Source: Macrotrachela quadricornifera (taxonomy: Eukaryota > Rotifera > Eurotatoria > Philodinida > Philodinidae). Taken from it: a stretch of DNA of 64,000 bases. Position 1 is the first letter of the stretch. Each line of letters opens with the position of its first letter. The notes beneath the pieces were generated by a model. It was given only the letters and a program-made list of their open reading frames with translations. It had not been told where the DNA came from and made no database searches. Below, in pieces: positions 1 through 12,009 of the stretch. A program made the translations under genes and the position numbers. The DNA lies in assembly GCA_022393335.1 (NCBI GenBank), contig JAJEKB010018566.1:1-64000 (forward strand). The letters are read 5' to 3'.

Positions 1-240
1 TGATGTACAATTTACAATGAACTGATTCATAAAAAAACAATCTTTTTATTTTGAAAAGAAACGTTTTATGTACAATATCTTTTTCATGTATAAATATCCT
101 TGTTATTCTAAAAATTTGGTGAACATAGATCTTTCTACATAGATTTGTAGATTACCATTTTTTTATCGAAAAAAATGACGTCAAATCCTTTACAAAAGTG
201 TCTGTTTTGGCTGATATAGATATTTTTCATCAATGAATGT
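1..240. other. AT-rich flank with one half of a ~93-bp direct repeat
   Basis: No gene is seen. Bases about 159-205 (a T-run, then TATCGAAA and later TTTACAAAAGTGT) recur about 93 bp downstream at 251-297 with substitutions. The left side of the neighbouring inverted-repeat element is therefore preceded by a partial duplicate of its own outer end. Confidence 0.5.
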
Positions 241-1066
241 TCAGGTTTATTTTTTTTATCGAAAGGTGCGCCACGAAATCATTTACAAAAGTGTATATTT
301 GAGTTCATTTAATAATCTTTATTGTTAGTTGAACAGTCAGATGTATTCGCTAACACATATTCTCTTCATTTTGCACTAGTGCAGAGTAAAGAAAAATATT
401 TTTTCAGAAAGAAGAGCAAAGTATTCGATTTTTGCATAAAATTAGCTTTTCTCACGATTTTTATAATCAAAATGTTTTGGAATATATTGAAAAAGTGCAA
501 CATGAAAACCTGCACTTAATGAAAAAATCGAAGGCTTTTTCCCCATCCAAAAGAAAAGAGTATTTCAACATTTTGAAAGATTTTCCAAGCAGTTTTTTGA
601 ATTATTTATTTCAGAAAAATGGTTTAAAGAATTTCTAATATATACAGTTTTGTAGAATTTGACGAGCTCAATCAAAGTATGTAGAAGTATCCTAGCAAAG
701 ATGTTTATTCCGTTTTCGAATTATTAGCACTTTAATTTTCTATGCCAGTATAGTGAAAAATTTCTGAAAAGCTATGGAGTTCGACATTGAATAGTTGTGA
801 TTACTCTTAGTATTTAGCGTTGAGAGGCTCCGGTTTTGATGCGCTTTCGTTTAGTGTAAAATTTATTATGGTGCCTATTTGAAATCATAGAGTTACCTCT
901 CTAAAAAAATATTTTTATTCGCTCTGGGCTAGTACAAATGAAGAGAATATGTGTTAGCGAATGTATCAGACTGTTCAACTATCAATCAAAATTATTAAAT
1001 AAACTCAAATATCTTGTTTTGTAGACAATTTCACAATGCATCTTTTGATTAAAAAAATAAGGCTGA
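241..1066. mobile_element. MITE-like element with long inverted repeats
   Basis: Bases 241-405 and 906-1066 are inverted copies of about 160 bp. The best-matched core is ATTCGCTAACACATATTCTC at 347-366, whose reverse complement lies at 942-961. Further matched blocks include GTTGAACAGTC (left) against GACTGTTCAAC (right). The loop of about 500 bp has no convincing reading frame. Long inverted arms around a short non-coding centre are what a non-autonomous DNA transposon or fold-back element shows. I see no clear target-site duplication, so the outer ends are approximate. The arms differ by scattered substitutions, so the copy is not young. Confidence 0.65.
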
Positions 1067-2261
1067 AGAAATGAAGAATTACTTTATGTATGAGCATAAT
1101 ATTAAATGGCCGATATTAATGTTCTACAAGATATAACTCCGTAGAGTATTCTTATCATATTGTCATCAATATCTGTAATATTAAGGCACTATAATTACAG
1201 AATTATTTGTACAATATCTTTCATCTATATACTTAATTAATTAATTTTTCATTCATTTTAGAATTTGAGTATCTATCTTAATATATTAGTTGATAAGTCT
1301 ATGAACATGTTTCATTTATGTACGTTAATAGATTCAACAACTATTAATGTATATTTAGTTAATACAACGATTAATTTTTCTAAATGTAATCTTTCGAAAG
1401 TCAATTGAAAAGTTTACAGTTTGCGGTCACAGTATGCAATGTTGTGGTAATGAACTACAAAATAGACTACCTTTATTGATTTTCGCAATACAACTTGACT
1501 TTATTTTCTACTTATTTAATAGAGAGAAATCATGGAAAGGAAACTTTTATATGTTGTAATTTTATCAATGCATGATAATTAGCTGATGAAACAAAAATAA
1601 ACTTAATTGTAAAATATTACTTTGCTTTATTTTATTTTTCAGTTAAAGTAGAGATAAATTGTCAGTACTAAATCGAAAGATTTGATTATAAATAAAAAAG
1701 TAAAATCCGTTGTATCAAATTTGATTTGTACAACTATTATCTATAATTGAATCTGCACTATAGGATACACTGTCAACAGAACTTAACTATATCTGAAACA
1801 AAACCATAAGGCACAAAGATAAATATCACTAGTATAATACATGTTAAAGAATATTATTGATGTGGCCAAGTTATACAGAAGGCTCATGAAAATAAGTTAC
1901 GCTCGATTCAAATGGTCTAAAACGAGTTCGCACTATGGTATATTGGCAGTCATAAATTCATCTTAGTCTATATCTACAGTAACTGATCTACAAAATGTGC
2001 CGGCTGTATCAATAAGTGAAAGGATTAGCTTCGATATTGTCGCTCATTGTCAATAAACAAATTGTTTTTGTATACTTATTGACTTGAAAAAAAGTGTCAT
2101 CTATCAAACGAAATTGTTGTTGTTTCTGATTCGATCTCATTTTTCTATTTATTTTACTCTTTACTCCAATTTTGTTCTTCTATATCTTCCCATATCCGTT
2201 ATTTGGCTTTTTTTTCTTATTTTATTTTATTTTTCGTTCTTCGTTACATCGAGATAAGAAG
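1067..2261. other. AT-rich intergenic region
   Basis: No coding or RNA gene is recognised. The sequence is homopolymer-rich and low in complexity, and it leads into the promoter of the ubiquitin-conjugating enzyme gene. Confidence 0.5.
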
Positions 2262-2268
2262 TATATAA
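2262..2268 (+). promoter_or_regulatory. TATA box candidate for the E2 gene
   Basis: TATATAA lies about 100 bp before the ATG at 2366 and is followed by a T-rich stretch that would be the 5' leader. The composition is AT-rich, so chance matches are common, but the distance and orientation fit. Confidence 0.35.
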
Positions 2269-2365
2269 GCAGAGAATTTTTTTACTTCGTCTTTCTTTGA
2301 AGATATTTTTTTTTGTAAGAATTGTATTGCACAATCATTTGAAAAAAAAAACAGAAAAATTAAGT

Positions 2366-2933
2366 ATGACAGATGGAATATCTAGACGTATTATTAACGA
2401 GATACAAAAATTACAAGCATCAGCAACTAATACTGATCCATCATCGGTGAAGTTTCTTCTTGATAAATCACCATTGGATGATCAATCTGGTGGTGCAGGT
2501 AGTGCATCATCCAAAATAATTCTCGGAAGAATATTACCTAATTCAAACATTTATAATCAAGCGGCTTTTCAAATAGAAATTAAATTATTACCAGAATATC
2601 CATTCAAACCACCTGAAATTCGTTTTATAACATATATTTATCATCCAAGTGTTGATAAAGACGGAAAAATATGTGTTGATACAATTAATGCAGCTGAACA
2701 GTATAAAGCAACAACACCATTAATTGATATCGTTAAAGCTATTGTTGATCTTATTGATAATCCACAAATTTCTCATGCTCTTAATGCTGGTAAATATTTA
2801 TTTTGTTGTTAAAGAAAATGTTTCTTTTTATTATCATTTTATAGAAATTGGTGCTGAATACGTATCAAATAGAGCTGAATTTGATCGTAAAGCATTAGAA
2901 TCAGTTAAACAACATGGTTTACCACGACATTAA
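2366..2933 (+). CDS. ubiquitin-conjugating enzyme E2 (UBC domain)
   Basis: Two exons, 2366-2789 and 2845-2933, joined across a 55-bp intron (GTAAAT...TTATAG). The split codon stays in frame and gives 170 residues, the usual size of a single-domain E2. E2 enzymes take ubiquitin or a related modifier from E1 as a thioester and pass it on with an E3. Visible features are the PEYPFKPPEI strand region (residues 76-85), the YHPS turn (92-95) and the active-site cysteine C103 in GKICVDTI. The canonical HPN asparagine is a serine here (S95), and the usual W-SP after the cysteine is replaced by YKATTPL. The open frame continues upstream of the ATG to 2297, but only through non-ATG codons, so 2366 is the likely start. 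The fold is clear; the E2 subfamily and modifier are not. Confidence 0.9.
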
Positions 2934-5900
2934 ACTATTTGGTATTTTTTTTTATTTTTCACAAACTTATTATTTGTTTTTCATTGATTACTATTGGTTG
3001 CTTTTAATACATGGGTGTAAATATTATCTCTTTATCAGTTTCTTTCTTTTTTTAAAATATAACCAGACAAGACGTAAATAATGTGTTATCTTTAGTAGAA
3101 AAATAAAAAAAGAAGGAACCATAAATTTCAAACGTGTAGATTTCAAGAAACAATAATAGTTATCATGAGCGTTCAAGGATTTACTAAAGATTATTATGCA
3201 CATTAAACAACTGGGATCATAAAACTACCAGAGACTTTGCATGATTGTATAGATTTTAGAAGGTTTCACAAGTCTTCAAGAATAAGACTTCGCTGCTTCT
3301 TCCATAGAAACTATATTTCGTGAAAAACCCACTCTTGCCAGGTTTCTGAAGTGGAGAATACGATAGTAATGCCGATCTTCAAATTTTCTACTATTAATGG
3401 CGGGACCATCAAAATTTTGTATAGGAAACTCAATCCTATTTACAGCTAGAAACGTCGTCTCGTCTCTGAAAGAGTCTCAAAGATGTCTGGAGAGGATTGG
3501 GATTTCTCCAACTATCGTTGGATCCATCACTATTGATCTAGTATGTCATCTGATTAAAGCAATTACTATTTCAATCCGATTAAATCTACTATAAAAATTA
3601 ACAAATTCAACAAGATATAACGACAGTTGATAGTCATTAGTGAATTAAGTTTTTCATCGAAAACAGTATCTCGATCAAGCTTCAATAAAAATATGATATT
3701 CGTAATAAGCATGACAAGCTCTATGCGATGATATACAAAACGTTTAAATCGCGGATAAAATATTTTTCGATTCTTGAAGGATACTCCAGGTATAGAATTT
3801 GTGGAATCAGATTTCAAAGTTTTAATCCCGCAAAAATGTCAAAGGGACACTTTTATAAATATAGTATGTATTTAAATTATAGAGGTTAAGAATCTGTAAG
3901 ACGAGTTCGAGTTTATAATAAGTGTATAGCTTCCTGTACCAGGAACTATTACATCTCCCATATATCTAATAGGTTTTTGTAGATGCTAACGCGAACTTTG
4001 AGGATAAAAACGACTGATACATGTCTTTAAAAGTCAAAATAATCAATTCAGACAAACTTACACCGAATAAAAAAACACAACTTTCTACGAAGAAAATGCA
4101 ACAGTGTTACGTTTGTTTTATGCTTTTCTTACACGAATAAAAATAATTAGAAAAATTTCACAGGAAATTTGAACTTAAACAACAGCATTTTAATTTTAAG
4201 ATCGTTTTTTCTATAGCAATGTTACACGATGGAAAAGCCTTTGTAGAAGCTCAAAACTTCAACCGAAATATTTTATTTTTATAACATAAATAGAGTGTGA
4301 CAAGATGTGTGGAATATCGCTTGAACGATCTTTCTAGCTCAAAGTTTTCGAGATAATTCAAGAAAAGTGTATGAAAAATGGAACAATGTTATCATTGGAC
4401 AGGTCAAATTTGATTGTGGTACCACTGAAAGTTATATTTAAAAAAAATGTTAAGATACAGTTTGAGACGTAAAATATAAAATCGCACGTATTCTATTATT
4501 TTATTTTACAATAAAAATGAGATAAAAAACAGTAGTTCTACTAACTCTCCTTTATAGAATCGATTTTTCATTTTCTTTTTATTTCCACTTTAAGCAAGAA
4601 AATTAAAGAATGATGTCGTAACTTATTCCGCTTCTTACTCTCTCGTCCACACCAAAGTTGAATCATTCCTTTGTGGAATACAAGGTATTCAGAGCAAAGA
4701 GTTATAGTTTAAATGAGATATTACAAAAGAAAAAGAAAATAAACAAACTTCATTAACCATTTTCTCATAATTTCTACATTTTTGATAAACACTTAGGAAG
4801 TGGAGTAATATCTATACTTTTGAAACTTTTTAAGCAAAATCTACAAATTCTATGAATTGAATTATTTTTAAACATTTAAAAGCGAAACATAAATTTTCAA
4901 AATTTGAGTGGATAGATGTAAAAAAATAAGGCACAACTATCAACATTGGTAGATTGATTGTTCTAGCATAGCGAATTACATAGGAAAGTGTAAGATTGAT
5001 GTACGAATACTATTGTTTTCCTATAACATTTTTCTTAAACTTGTCAGCAATCCCTGATTCTCGGACATACGATTATTCTCAATATAAGACTATACTTGAA
5101 CACAAGTTCATTGAATCTATTAGAAGGCCATATACTAATTGATTATTTAATTAAAAAAAGTATAGGATCTTTTGGAATATATTAATCAATAATTAGTTAA
5201 ATATTACTGTACTTCAACTGCTTTTTGAAATACTCATTCATATTACACAACACAACATATTTTTATTTAAAAATAGTAGATTTTCAGTCCATACTACTCA
5301 AAAACCATTAATAAAAGCTATTGGTCATGGTCTTTGATAGTTCTATGGTTATGTATATCACAGTCTGTGGGAGGAGAGAGTGCAAATTTCTACCTCTATA
5401 CACATCAACATTCCGTTTAGATCGTATTTCATGAAAATATAGAAATTTCTCAAAATATCTGCCGTTCTATTAAAATTTAAAAGAATCATTGAAACTTAAC
5501 TGTGACAAGCTTTGTGTTCGGCATATTTAGTTCCATGATGATTTCTGGAATTGTTGATTTACTTCCAACTATTATATACAAGTATTTATTGCTAAAAACA
5601 CGTCAATAGATGAAAGTTAGCTAAAGTTAAAGTGCTTAAAATACTTATCATAAGAAAATTCTATTTTTCTTTGGTCTCATTTGTTTTGCAATGTACATCA
5701 TCGATTCCATGAACTATGGAAACTCACATTGCAATGAAAGAAATTTGTGGACACTGATATAATAATACTGAGTCTCAACTCGATCAAATCAATCAATACA
5801 CCATATCGTATAAATCTAAATAAATAGTTGAATAATATACGCGCGACGCATTTGTTCATTGGTGAGTTTCTTGATCTACTATTCACTTAACATCTAAACT

Positions 5901-6201
5901 TTCGTGAACTTGGAACATCATCTTTGCTCATTCTGTACCGGTTTCAACATATGTATATTGATAAACTAAGAAAGATTACTGATAAGATAGAAGATGCGCA
6001 ATTGAACAGGCAATTATTGATTTAGAATCGATTTTCTACAAGATTTTCATTGATGTAAATATACTAGCTGCACGATCTAGTATTGATGCCCTAGTTAATA
6101 GACATGGTTTCACATACGCGATCGATAAAATACAATTTCTCTGAGCATGCAAGTGTCTTCTACAAAGAAAAAATGTCTTTGAACATACTATAATTAAGTA
6201 T
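2934..6201. other. gene-poor AT-rich intergenic region
   Basis: About 3.3 kb without a supportable gene. Open frames in it are short, of biased composition and match no family I recognise. It contains one dispersed-repeat copy (about 5352-5500), listed separately. Confidence 0.5.
5352..5500 (+). repeat. dispersed repeat, copy related to 34394-34500
   Basis: ACAGTCTGT, GGGAG, a TTCTACC-type block, CATCAACA(C)TT, a TAGATCGT(A/G)TTTCA block and CATTGAAACTTA occur in the same order here and at 34394-34500. The two copies differ by many substitutions and indels. No coding content is seen, so this is probably an old non-autonomous element. Confidence 0.5.
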
Positions 6202-9200
6202 TTACAATTTCAACTTCACACTTTCGAGATTATTTTTCCAAAGTTGTCGGCAAGGATGATTTTCAGGTAATGTATGCTGTCCAATATCAACAGCACGTTG
6301 ATAAAACAAAAGTGCTTGTGTGTAATCGCCCATATTGTCATACACTAGTCCAATATTGTTATAGGAAGTAGCCAAATCTGGATGATTCGAAGGAAGAGCT
6401 TTTTCACGAATTTCCAATGCTGTTTTATGAGATAAAAGAGCTTTCTCATATGCACCCATATTGTCACATACTAAACCCATGTTATTGTAACAAGTAGCTA
6501 AATGAGGATGATTCGAACGGAGACTTTTTTGAAAGATTTCTAGTGCTTTTTCATGATATAAAAGGGCTTTTGAATAGTTACCGATGTTGTCATACACCAA
6601 ACCGATATTAGTGTAAGAAATGGCCAAATCAGGATTATCTGGAAGGAGAAGTTTTTCAGAGATTTCTAAATCTTTTTCATAATACCAAAGTGCTTTTGTG
6701 TAATCACCCATGTTGTCATATACCAAACCGATGTTGCTATAAGATGTAGCCAAATGAATATTATTCGAAGGAAGTACTTCTTGTCGAATTTGAAGTGATT
6801 TTTCATGGAATGAAAGAGCTTTTGAATAGTCACCTAGATTATCATACACCAAACCAATGTTGTTATAACAAATGGCTAAATCAGGATGATTTGAAGGATG
6901 AATTTTCTTTTGAATTTCAAGTGCTTCTTCGTAATATAAAAGTGCTTTCAAATATTCACCCATTTTGGAATACATTCCTCCAATGTTGTTGCAAGATACA
7001 ACTAAACTTGGATGGCTCGCAGAAAGAGTTTTACGGATAATCTCAAGTGATTTTTCATAATTTGTTAGTGCTTCCACATAATTACCCATTCTGGAATACG
7101 TTCTGCCAATGTCATTGTAGGATAAAATCAAATCAGGATGATCTGGAGGAAAAGATTTTTGTCTAATGTGAAGTGCTTTTTCATAAGATGAAAATGCTTT
7201 CAAATGCTCCTCCATCTTATCATATACTGCACCAATATTGCTGTAAGAAGTAGCTAAATCAGGATGATTTGGTACAAGAACATCCTGTCGAATTTCAAGT
7301 GCCTTTTCACAATACGAAAGCGCGTTTGAATATTCGCCCATACTGTGATACACCAAACCCATATTGCTATAAGACATAGCCAATTGACTATAATTTGATG
7401 AAGGGATTTTTGTCAAGATTTCAATTGCTTTTTCAAGAGATGAAAGTGCTTTTGAATAGTTACCCATTTTCTCATACACTAGACCTATGTTATTGTAAGA
7501 ACATGACAAATCAGGATGATCTGAAGTAAACATGTGTTGTCGAATCTCAAGAGCTTTTTCATAAAATGAAAGTGCTTCTAAATATTCATTCATGTTACAA
7601 TAGATCCATCCAATATTGTCATAAGAAATAGCTAAATCTGAAGAGTTTGAAGAAAAAGTATTTTGTTTGATTTCGAGTGCTTTTTTAGAATATGAGAGTG
7701 CTTTGGAATGTTCGTTCATCTTACCATACATCAGTCCAATACTATTGTAAGAAGTAGCTAAATCAGGATGGTTTGACGGAAGAGTAATTTGCTGGATTTC
7801 AAGCGCCTTTTCATAGTAAATTAGTGCTTTCGTATAGTCACCCATATTATCATACACTAAGCCAATGTTGTTGTAAATTTCCAAGAAATCAGAGTGATTC
7901 AGAGGAAGACTCTGTTGCCGAATTTCAAGTACTTTCTCATAATACGAAAGTGCTTTCAAATGCTCTCCCATATTGCCATAGATCGATCCAATGCTGTTAT
8001 AAGAATTAGCCAAATCAACGTGATTAGGTGGAAGATTATTTTGTAGAATTTCAAGTTCTTTTTCATAATACAAAAGTGTTTTGCAATATTCTCCGATAAT
8101 GTCATAGATAGCAGCAATATTGTTGTAAGAAGCAGCTAAATCAATATGATTTGGTGGAAGAATAGTCTGTTGAATTTCAAGTGCTTTTTCATAATATGTT
8201 AATGCTGTCGTATAGTCACCCATATTATCATATACTAAGCCAATATTATTATAAGATTGAGAAAGATCTAGATGATTTGAAGGAAGAGTATGCTGTCGAA
8301 TTGTTAATGCTTTTTCATAATATGAAAGTGCTTCGAGATATTCACCCATAGTATTATAGATCCATCCAATATTGTTGTAAGAAGTAGCCAAATCAGGATG
8401 ATCTGAAGGAAGACTGTTCTGTCGAATTGTAAGTGCTTTTACGAAATATGAAAGTGCTTTCGAGTTCTCTTTCATCTTGTCATATACAAGTCCAATACTA
8501 TTGTAAGAGACAGCTATATCAGGATGATTTGGTGAAAGATTTATTTGTTGAAAATTAACTGCTTTTTCATAATACGAAAGCGCTTTCGTATAGTCCTCCA
8601 TCTTACTGTATAGAAAGCCGATGTTACCATAGGATTGTGATATATCAGGATGATTTGGAGGTAGAGTATGTTGTCTGATTTCTAGTGCTTTTTCGTGATA
8701 TGTAAGTGCTTTCGAATAGTCACTCACCTTATCATACATTAGACCAATGTTATTGTAAATACCAGCTAAATCAGGATGATTTGGTGGAAGTGTTTTCTTT
8801 CGAATTTCGAGTGCTTTATCGAAATACGAAAATGCTTTTGTATTCTCTCCAATTTCGAAATATACTCTACCAATAAGATTGCAAGATCGAGCCAAATCTG
8901 GATGAGTCAGTGAAAGAATATTTTGTTTGATTTCAAGTGCTTTTTCATAATATGTTAGAGCTTCTGTGTAATCACCCAGTTTTTCATATAATAAACCAAT
9001 GTCGTCGTAGGACTCTGAGAAATCTAGATGATTTGATGGAAGAATTCTTTTCCGCATTTGAAGTGCTTTTCCATAAAATTCAATAGCTTCTAAATATTCT
9101 GCTTGATTATACTTGATCCATCCGAGCTTATGATAAATAAATGCTTTCTCGTTATCAATCGATGTCTGATGAAGTAGTGCACAATACATTTGATAAGCTT

Positions 9201-10590
9201 TATTGAACTGACCTATTTTCGTTAGTAATAGAGCCAGACGAGTCCATCCTGTATAAGTTGAAGTTGTTTCTTCTCGTATGTACTCAGTTAAAACGCGCAA
9301 TTCTGGATCATCATCATTAGTGAGTGTTAAATCTACCTGGCATAAACGATTATTATCATCAAATTGTTTAATTTGTCTAATGCGAAATATAGAATGCATT
9401 GAAAAGAGAATTTCTTCTTCTGTCTGGTAATAACTGTCATTGCAAACGCTTGCAAAAGGAGTTGAAGATACTAAGGAATCTATCGTCATGACAAATAAGA
9501 CACCTACCAGATTAGAAGTTTCTATTATATCACAAGCAAAGTTAAGTGACACTGTACGATTTCTACTAGTCGATAAAAAATTATTAAATGATAATAAGCC
9601 ACCTTTTGCTTCTAGTAGTTGGTCAAAATCCGTTTGAGATAAGCCTTGACCACGATATACAATGAATGGTTCTGAGTGATGATTTCCAGTATACTGTTCT
9701 GAATGTAGATGATTAATGTGTTTATGAAGATCATTTATAAAAAAGCCCAGTTTAATGATGAGATCGACCTCCATCATTCGTAACGCGCGATTGAGTGTAG
9801 AATAAAGAAAACAATCGTAGGTATACCACCAGATGGGTGTATGTTGATGATATTCTTTTTCAAGTTTGTTAATATTTTCTAATTCAATAGTATTATTGAC
9901 AAATTGTTCTCGACAGTAAGAAATGAATTCTATAATATGTTCTTGTTGAAAATCGATTGTTAATAAAATTTCCTTCAATATTTGAGTGTACATAAAAGAT
10001 TGATCGAGTCTATCCATATTTTTAAGTGTTGTCTCATCATTTGTGGGAACGAAGCTCATCGAAATGTTGTTTTGATCACAATCTTCTGCACATTTTTTGA
10101 GTATCTCGCATAGGGAAGTAATATCTGTGAAGATATCTTTCACTTTAGGCCATTGTTTTATCCATTGTTCATATTGATCTTTATATTTACAAAAAATATA
10201 AATCGAAGTAACTAATGGCATATCATGAACAATGGGTACTGCTGTTTGACTAAGTGTGCCAGATGAGATAATGAATATTTTCTCTTCTTTAATACCACTA
10301 ATAAAACTAATACATTCATCAATATTGATGAATGTATGCACCTTATTTACTACACGTCGTAATTTAGTAATGGTATTACGGCAATCATCATTGTTAACTT
10401 CATCAATATTTCCATCTAACCAGACAAGATAAAAATTCTGTAATATTCGAGCATTAAGAGGTTGTATTGTTTTCATGTTGTTACATTCAGATAGGGATCT
10501 TGTGTAGTCTTTTTTCAAGAAGTTAGACATTTCTTCGCACTTTTCTCCATCGATAATGTTATCAGATGTTGTTAGCTTTTGTTCGTTCAT
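6202..10590 (-). CDS. ADP-ribosyltransferase fused to 24 kinesin-light-chain-type TPRs
   Basis: Intronless, 1462 residues from the ATG at 10590; the open frame runs seven codons further upstream, but from a TTG. Residues about 50-165 form an unnamed domain (FYLVWLDGNID near the start, then IFIISSGTLSQ, VPIVHD and SIYIFC) shared with two other genes here. Residues about 195-440 are an R-S-E class ART: R313 in VYRGQ, the STS motif at 340-342, and E391-E-E393 in TEEEILF. This class moves ADP-ribose from NAD+ to protein, classically to arginine. Residues 450 to about 1455 are 24 TPRs of 42 residues, consensus NIGLVYDNMGDY-KAL-YYEKALEI, with N/P-NHPDLA-SY linkers as in kinesin light chain and nephrocystin-3. 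TPRs bind proteins, so the array probably selects partners. There is no signal peptide or membrane segment, so it is probably cytosolic. All catalytic positions are present; the substrate is unknown. Confidence 0.9.
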   Translation of the reverse strand: MNEQKLTTSDNIIDGEKCEEMSNFLKKDYTRSLSECNNMKTIQPLNARILQNFYLVWLDGNIDEVNNDDCRNTITKLRRVVNKVHTFINIDECISFISGIKEEKIFIISSGTLSQTAVPIVHDMPLVTSIYIFCKYKDQYEQWIKQWPKVKDIFTDITSLCEILKKCAEDCDQNNISMSFVPTNDETTLKNMDRLDQSFMYTQILKEILLTIDFQQEHIIEFISYCREQFVNNTIELENINKLEKEYHQHTPIWWYTYDCFLYSTLNRALRMMEVDLIIKLGFFINDLHKHINHLHSEQYTGNHHSEPFIVYRGQGLSQTDFDQLLEAKGGLLSFNNFLSTSRNRTVSLNFACDIIETSNLVGVLFVMTIDSLVSSTPFASVCNDSYYQTEEEILFSMHSIFRIRQIKQFDDNNRLCQVDLTLTNDDDPELRVLTEYIREETTSTYTGWTRLALLLTKIGQFNKAYQMYCALLHQTSIDNEKAFIYHKLGWIKYNQAEYLEAIEFYGKALQMRKRILPSNHLDFSESYDDIGLLYEKLGDYTEALTYYEKALEIKQNILSLTHPDLARSCNLIGRVYFEIGENTKAFSYFDKALEIRKKTLPPNHPDLAGIYNNIGLMYDKVSDYSKALTYHEKALEIRQHTLPPNHPDISQSYGNIGFLYSKMEDYTKALSYYEKAVNFQQINLSPNHPDIAVSYNSIGLVYDKMKENSKALSYFVKALTIRQNSLPSDHPDLATSYNNIGWIYNTMGEYLEALSYYEKALTIRQHTLPSNHLDLSQSYNNIGLVYDNMGDYTTALTYYEKALEIQQTILPPNHIDLAASYNNIAAIYDIIGEYCKTLLYYEKELEILQNNLPPNHVDLANSYNSIGSIYGNMGEHLKALSYYEKVLEIRQQSLPLNHSDFLEIYNNIGLVYDNMGDYTKALIYYEKALEIQQITLPSNHPDLATSYNSIGLMYGKMNEHSKALSYSKKALEIKQNTFSSNSSDLAISYDNIGWIYCNMNEYLEALSFYEKALEIRQHMFTSDHPDLSCSYNNIGLVYEKMGNYSKALSSLEKAIEILTKIPSSNYSQLAMSYSNMGLVYHSMGEYSNALSYCEKALEIRQDVLVPNHPDLATSYSNIGAVYDKMEEHLKAFSSYEKALHIRQKSFPPDHPDLILSYNDIGRTYSRMGNYVEALTNYEKSLEIIRKTLSASHPSLVVSCNNIGGMYSKMGEYLKALLYYEEALEIQKKIHPSNHPDLAICYNNIGLVYDNLGDYSKALSFHEKSLQIRQEVLPSNNIHLATSYSNIGLVYDNMGDYTKALWYYEKDLEISEKLLLPDNPDLAISYTNIGLVYDNIGNYSKALLYHEKALEIFQKSLRSNHPHLATCYNNMGLVCDNMGAYEKALLSHKTALEIREKALPSNHPDLATSYNNIGLVYDNMGDYTQALLFYQRAVDIGQHTLPENHPCRQLWKNNLESVKLKL
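6240..9264 (-). repeat. coding tandem repeat, 126-bp TPR units, about 24 copies
   Basis: The 126-bp unit encodes one 42-residue TPR. A higher-order period of six units (756 bp) is visible. The distinctive G-W-I repeats (units 1, 7 and 13) fall near 9117, 8360 and 7600, and each is followed by a NIGLVY- or DIGLLY-type unit. The array therefore probably grew by duplication of six-repeat blocks as well as of single units. Confidence 0.85.
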
Positions 10591-11801
10591 AATGCCTATG
10601 GAATATAACAAGCAATATTAATTGTATGCATGATCAATATAAACTGCTAGAAACAATTATATTAATAAAACAAAAAAAATTAATCTTCATCACTTATATA
10701 GAGTTTGATCTTAGTGAAGGTTCAATTCTTTTTTTCTAATAAATGAGTTACGTGAATAGCAACGAAGAATGATAATAAAAAGAATACTGAATAAAATAGA
10801 AAAATATCTCCTTGTGCGTGTATTTTTGTTGATTTATAGTCATGCTTGGTGAGTCAAGATAGCGTTTTTCTTGTACGTAATTCATGCAAGATAATACACG
10901 TATATATTTATTTCTGTTCTGTTCTTGTAATATATGTGCATCGATTCATCTATGTTTACTATTACTTTCGTTCGTTCGATTATCATGAATAAGAAAAAAT
11001 AGAAAGAAAATGAGTATATTTTTATCATGCTATGAAGATGTATTTATTTTTCTATTTATACCGCGCTACCTCAGTATATGTTTCTTTTTTAATATTAATT
11101 AAACGAAATTATTGTGAAGCAAAAATTTCTCAAAGATACAAAAATCAAAATAGACTTTTTCATATATTATTTATTTAACAATATCCTGTTTGAACATATT
11201 TTCATGCGAATATTTATTATAAACATTTTGTTCATATGTTGAAGGTCATATTCTTAGGAAAAGGCTAAGAAAGTTTGGGTTGATGGAGCTTTCTTCGAAG
11301 ATCATAGTCACCAACTGATTTCTTTTTAACTCTAAGCATAAGTTATTTATAAAAAAGTCGAACAATAAAATTTTGATCTTAATCTAGTGATTCATAATGT
11401 TTCTTTGCGAATTTTTAACTACAAGTCAAAAATAATTAATGGCACTTGTGATGAATGTCTTTGCGCAGTGCTATTGAACGAAATATCGATTAAGTCTTCT
11501 AAAAAAAATATGTTTTTGTTCATGAATAGTTTCATGAATTTCTTTTACTTCATTTTACAGTTTCTTCAAAAGACTTTTGAATGAAAAGTAAAGGCATTTG
11601 AAAACTAATATTGTGATTGCATTAGGAAGATTGCAGTGGAAGCAAGATCTATATCAACTAGTTCGAAAGGATAGAATGAATTTAAGAGCAAAATAGGCCC
11701 TATTTGGAAATCACAAGAGAATTCCCACTATTCATCTAGATCATAGTTTTGCTAATAACAGTGATTTTCTTATGGATTTAATTATGCATATATTTGAAGG
11801 C

Positions 11802-11825
11802 GTATACTACATAGATGTAGTATAC
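11802..11825. repeat. short perfect hairpin
   Basis: GTATACTACA and TGTAGTATAC flank a 4-base loop (TAGA), making a perfect 10-bp stem in non-coding DNA. No poly-T tail or RNA gene context is seen. Confidence 0.6.
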
Positions 11826-12009
11826 AGACTAAATAATGGTAGACTTCTATATCTTCAATCTCTATTATTTCAAGAGACTTCGTCACCACTTGTTCTCCAT
11901 AAATTGTGCTTACTATGCCCTTAAAAAATGCTGAACATGAGCTATTAAATCTTTATTGAATAATGTAAAGTTTAACGATATATAGATAATTATTGCATTA
12001 AGTACACAT

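Noticed and set aside
6240..9264. Regular 126-bp repeats as a possible CRISPR-like or satellite array
   Set aside because: The repeats are in frame throughout and encode TPR helices; there are no conserved short repeats with unique spacers.
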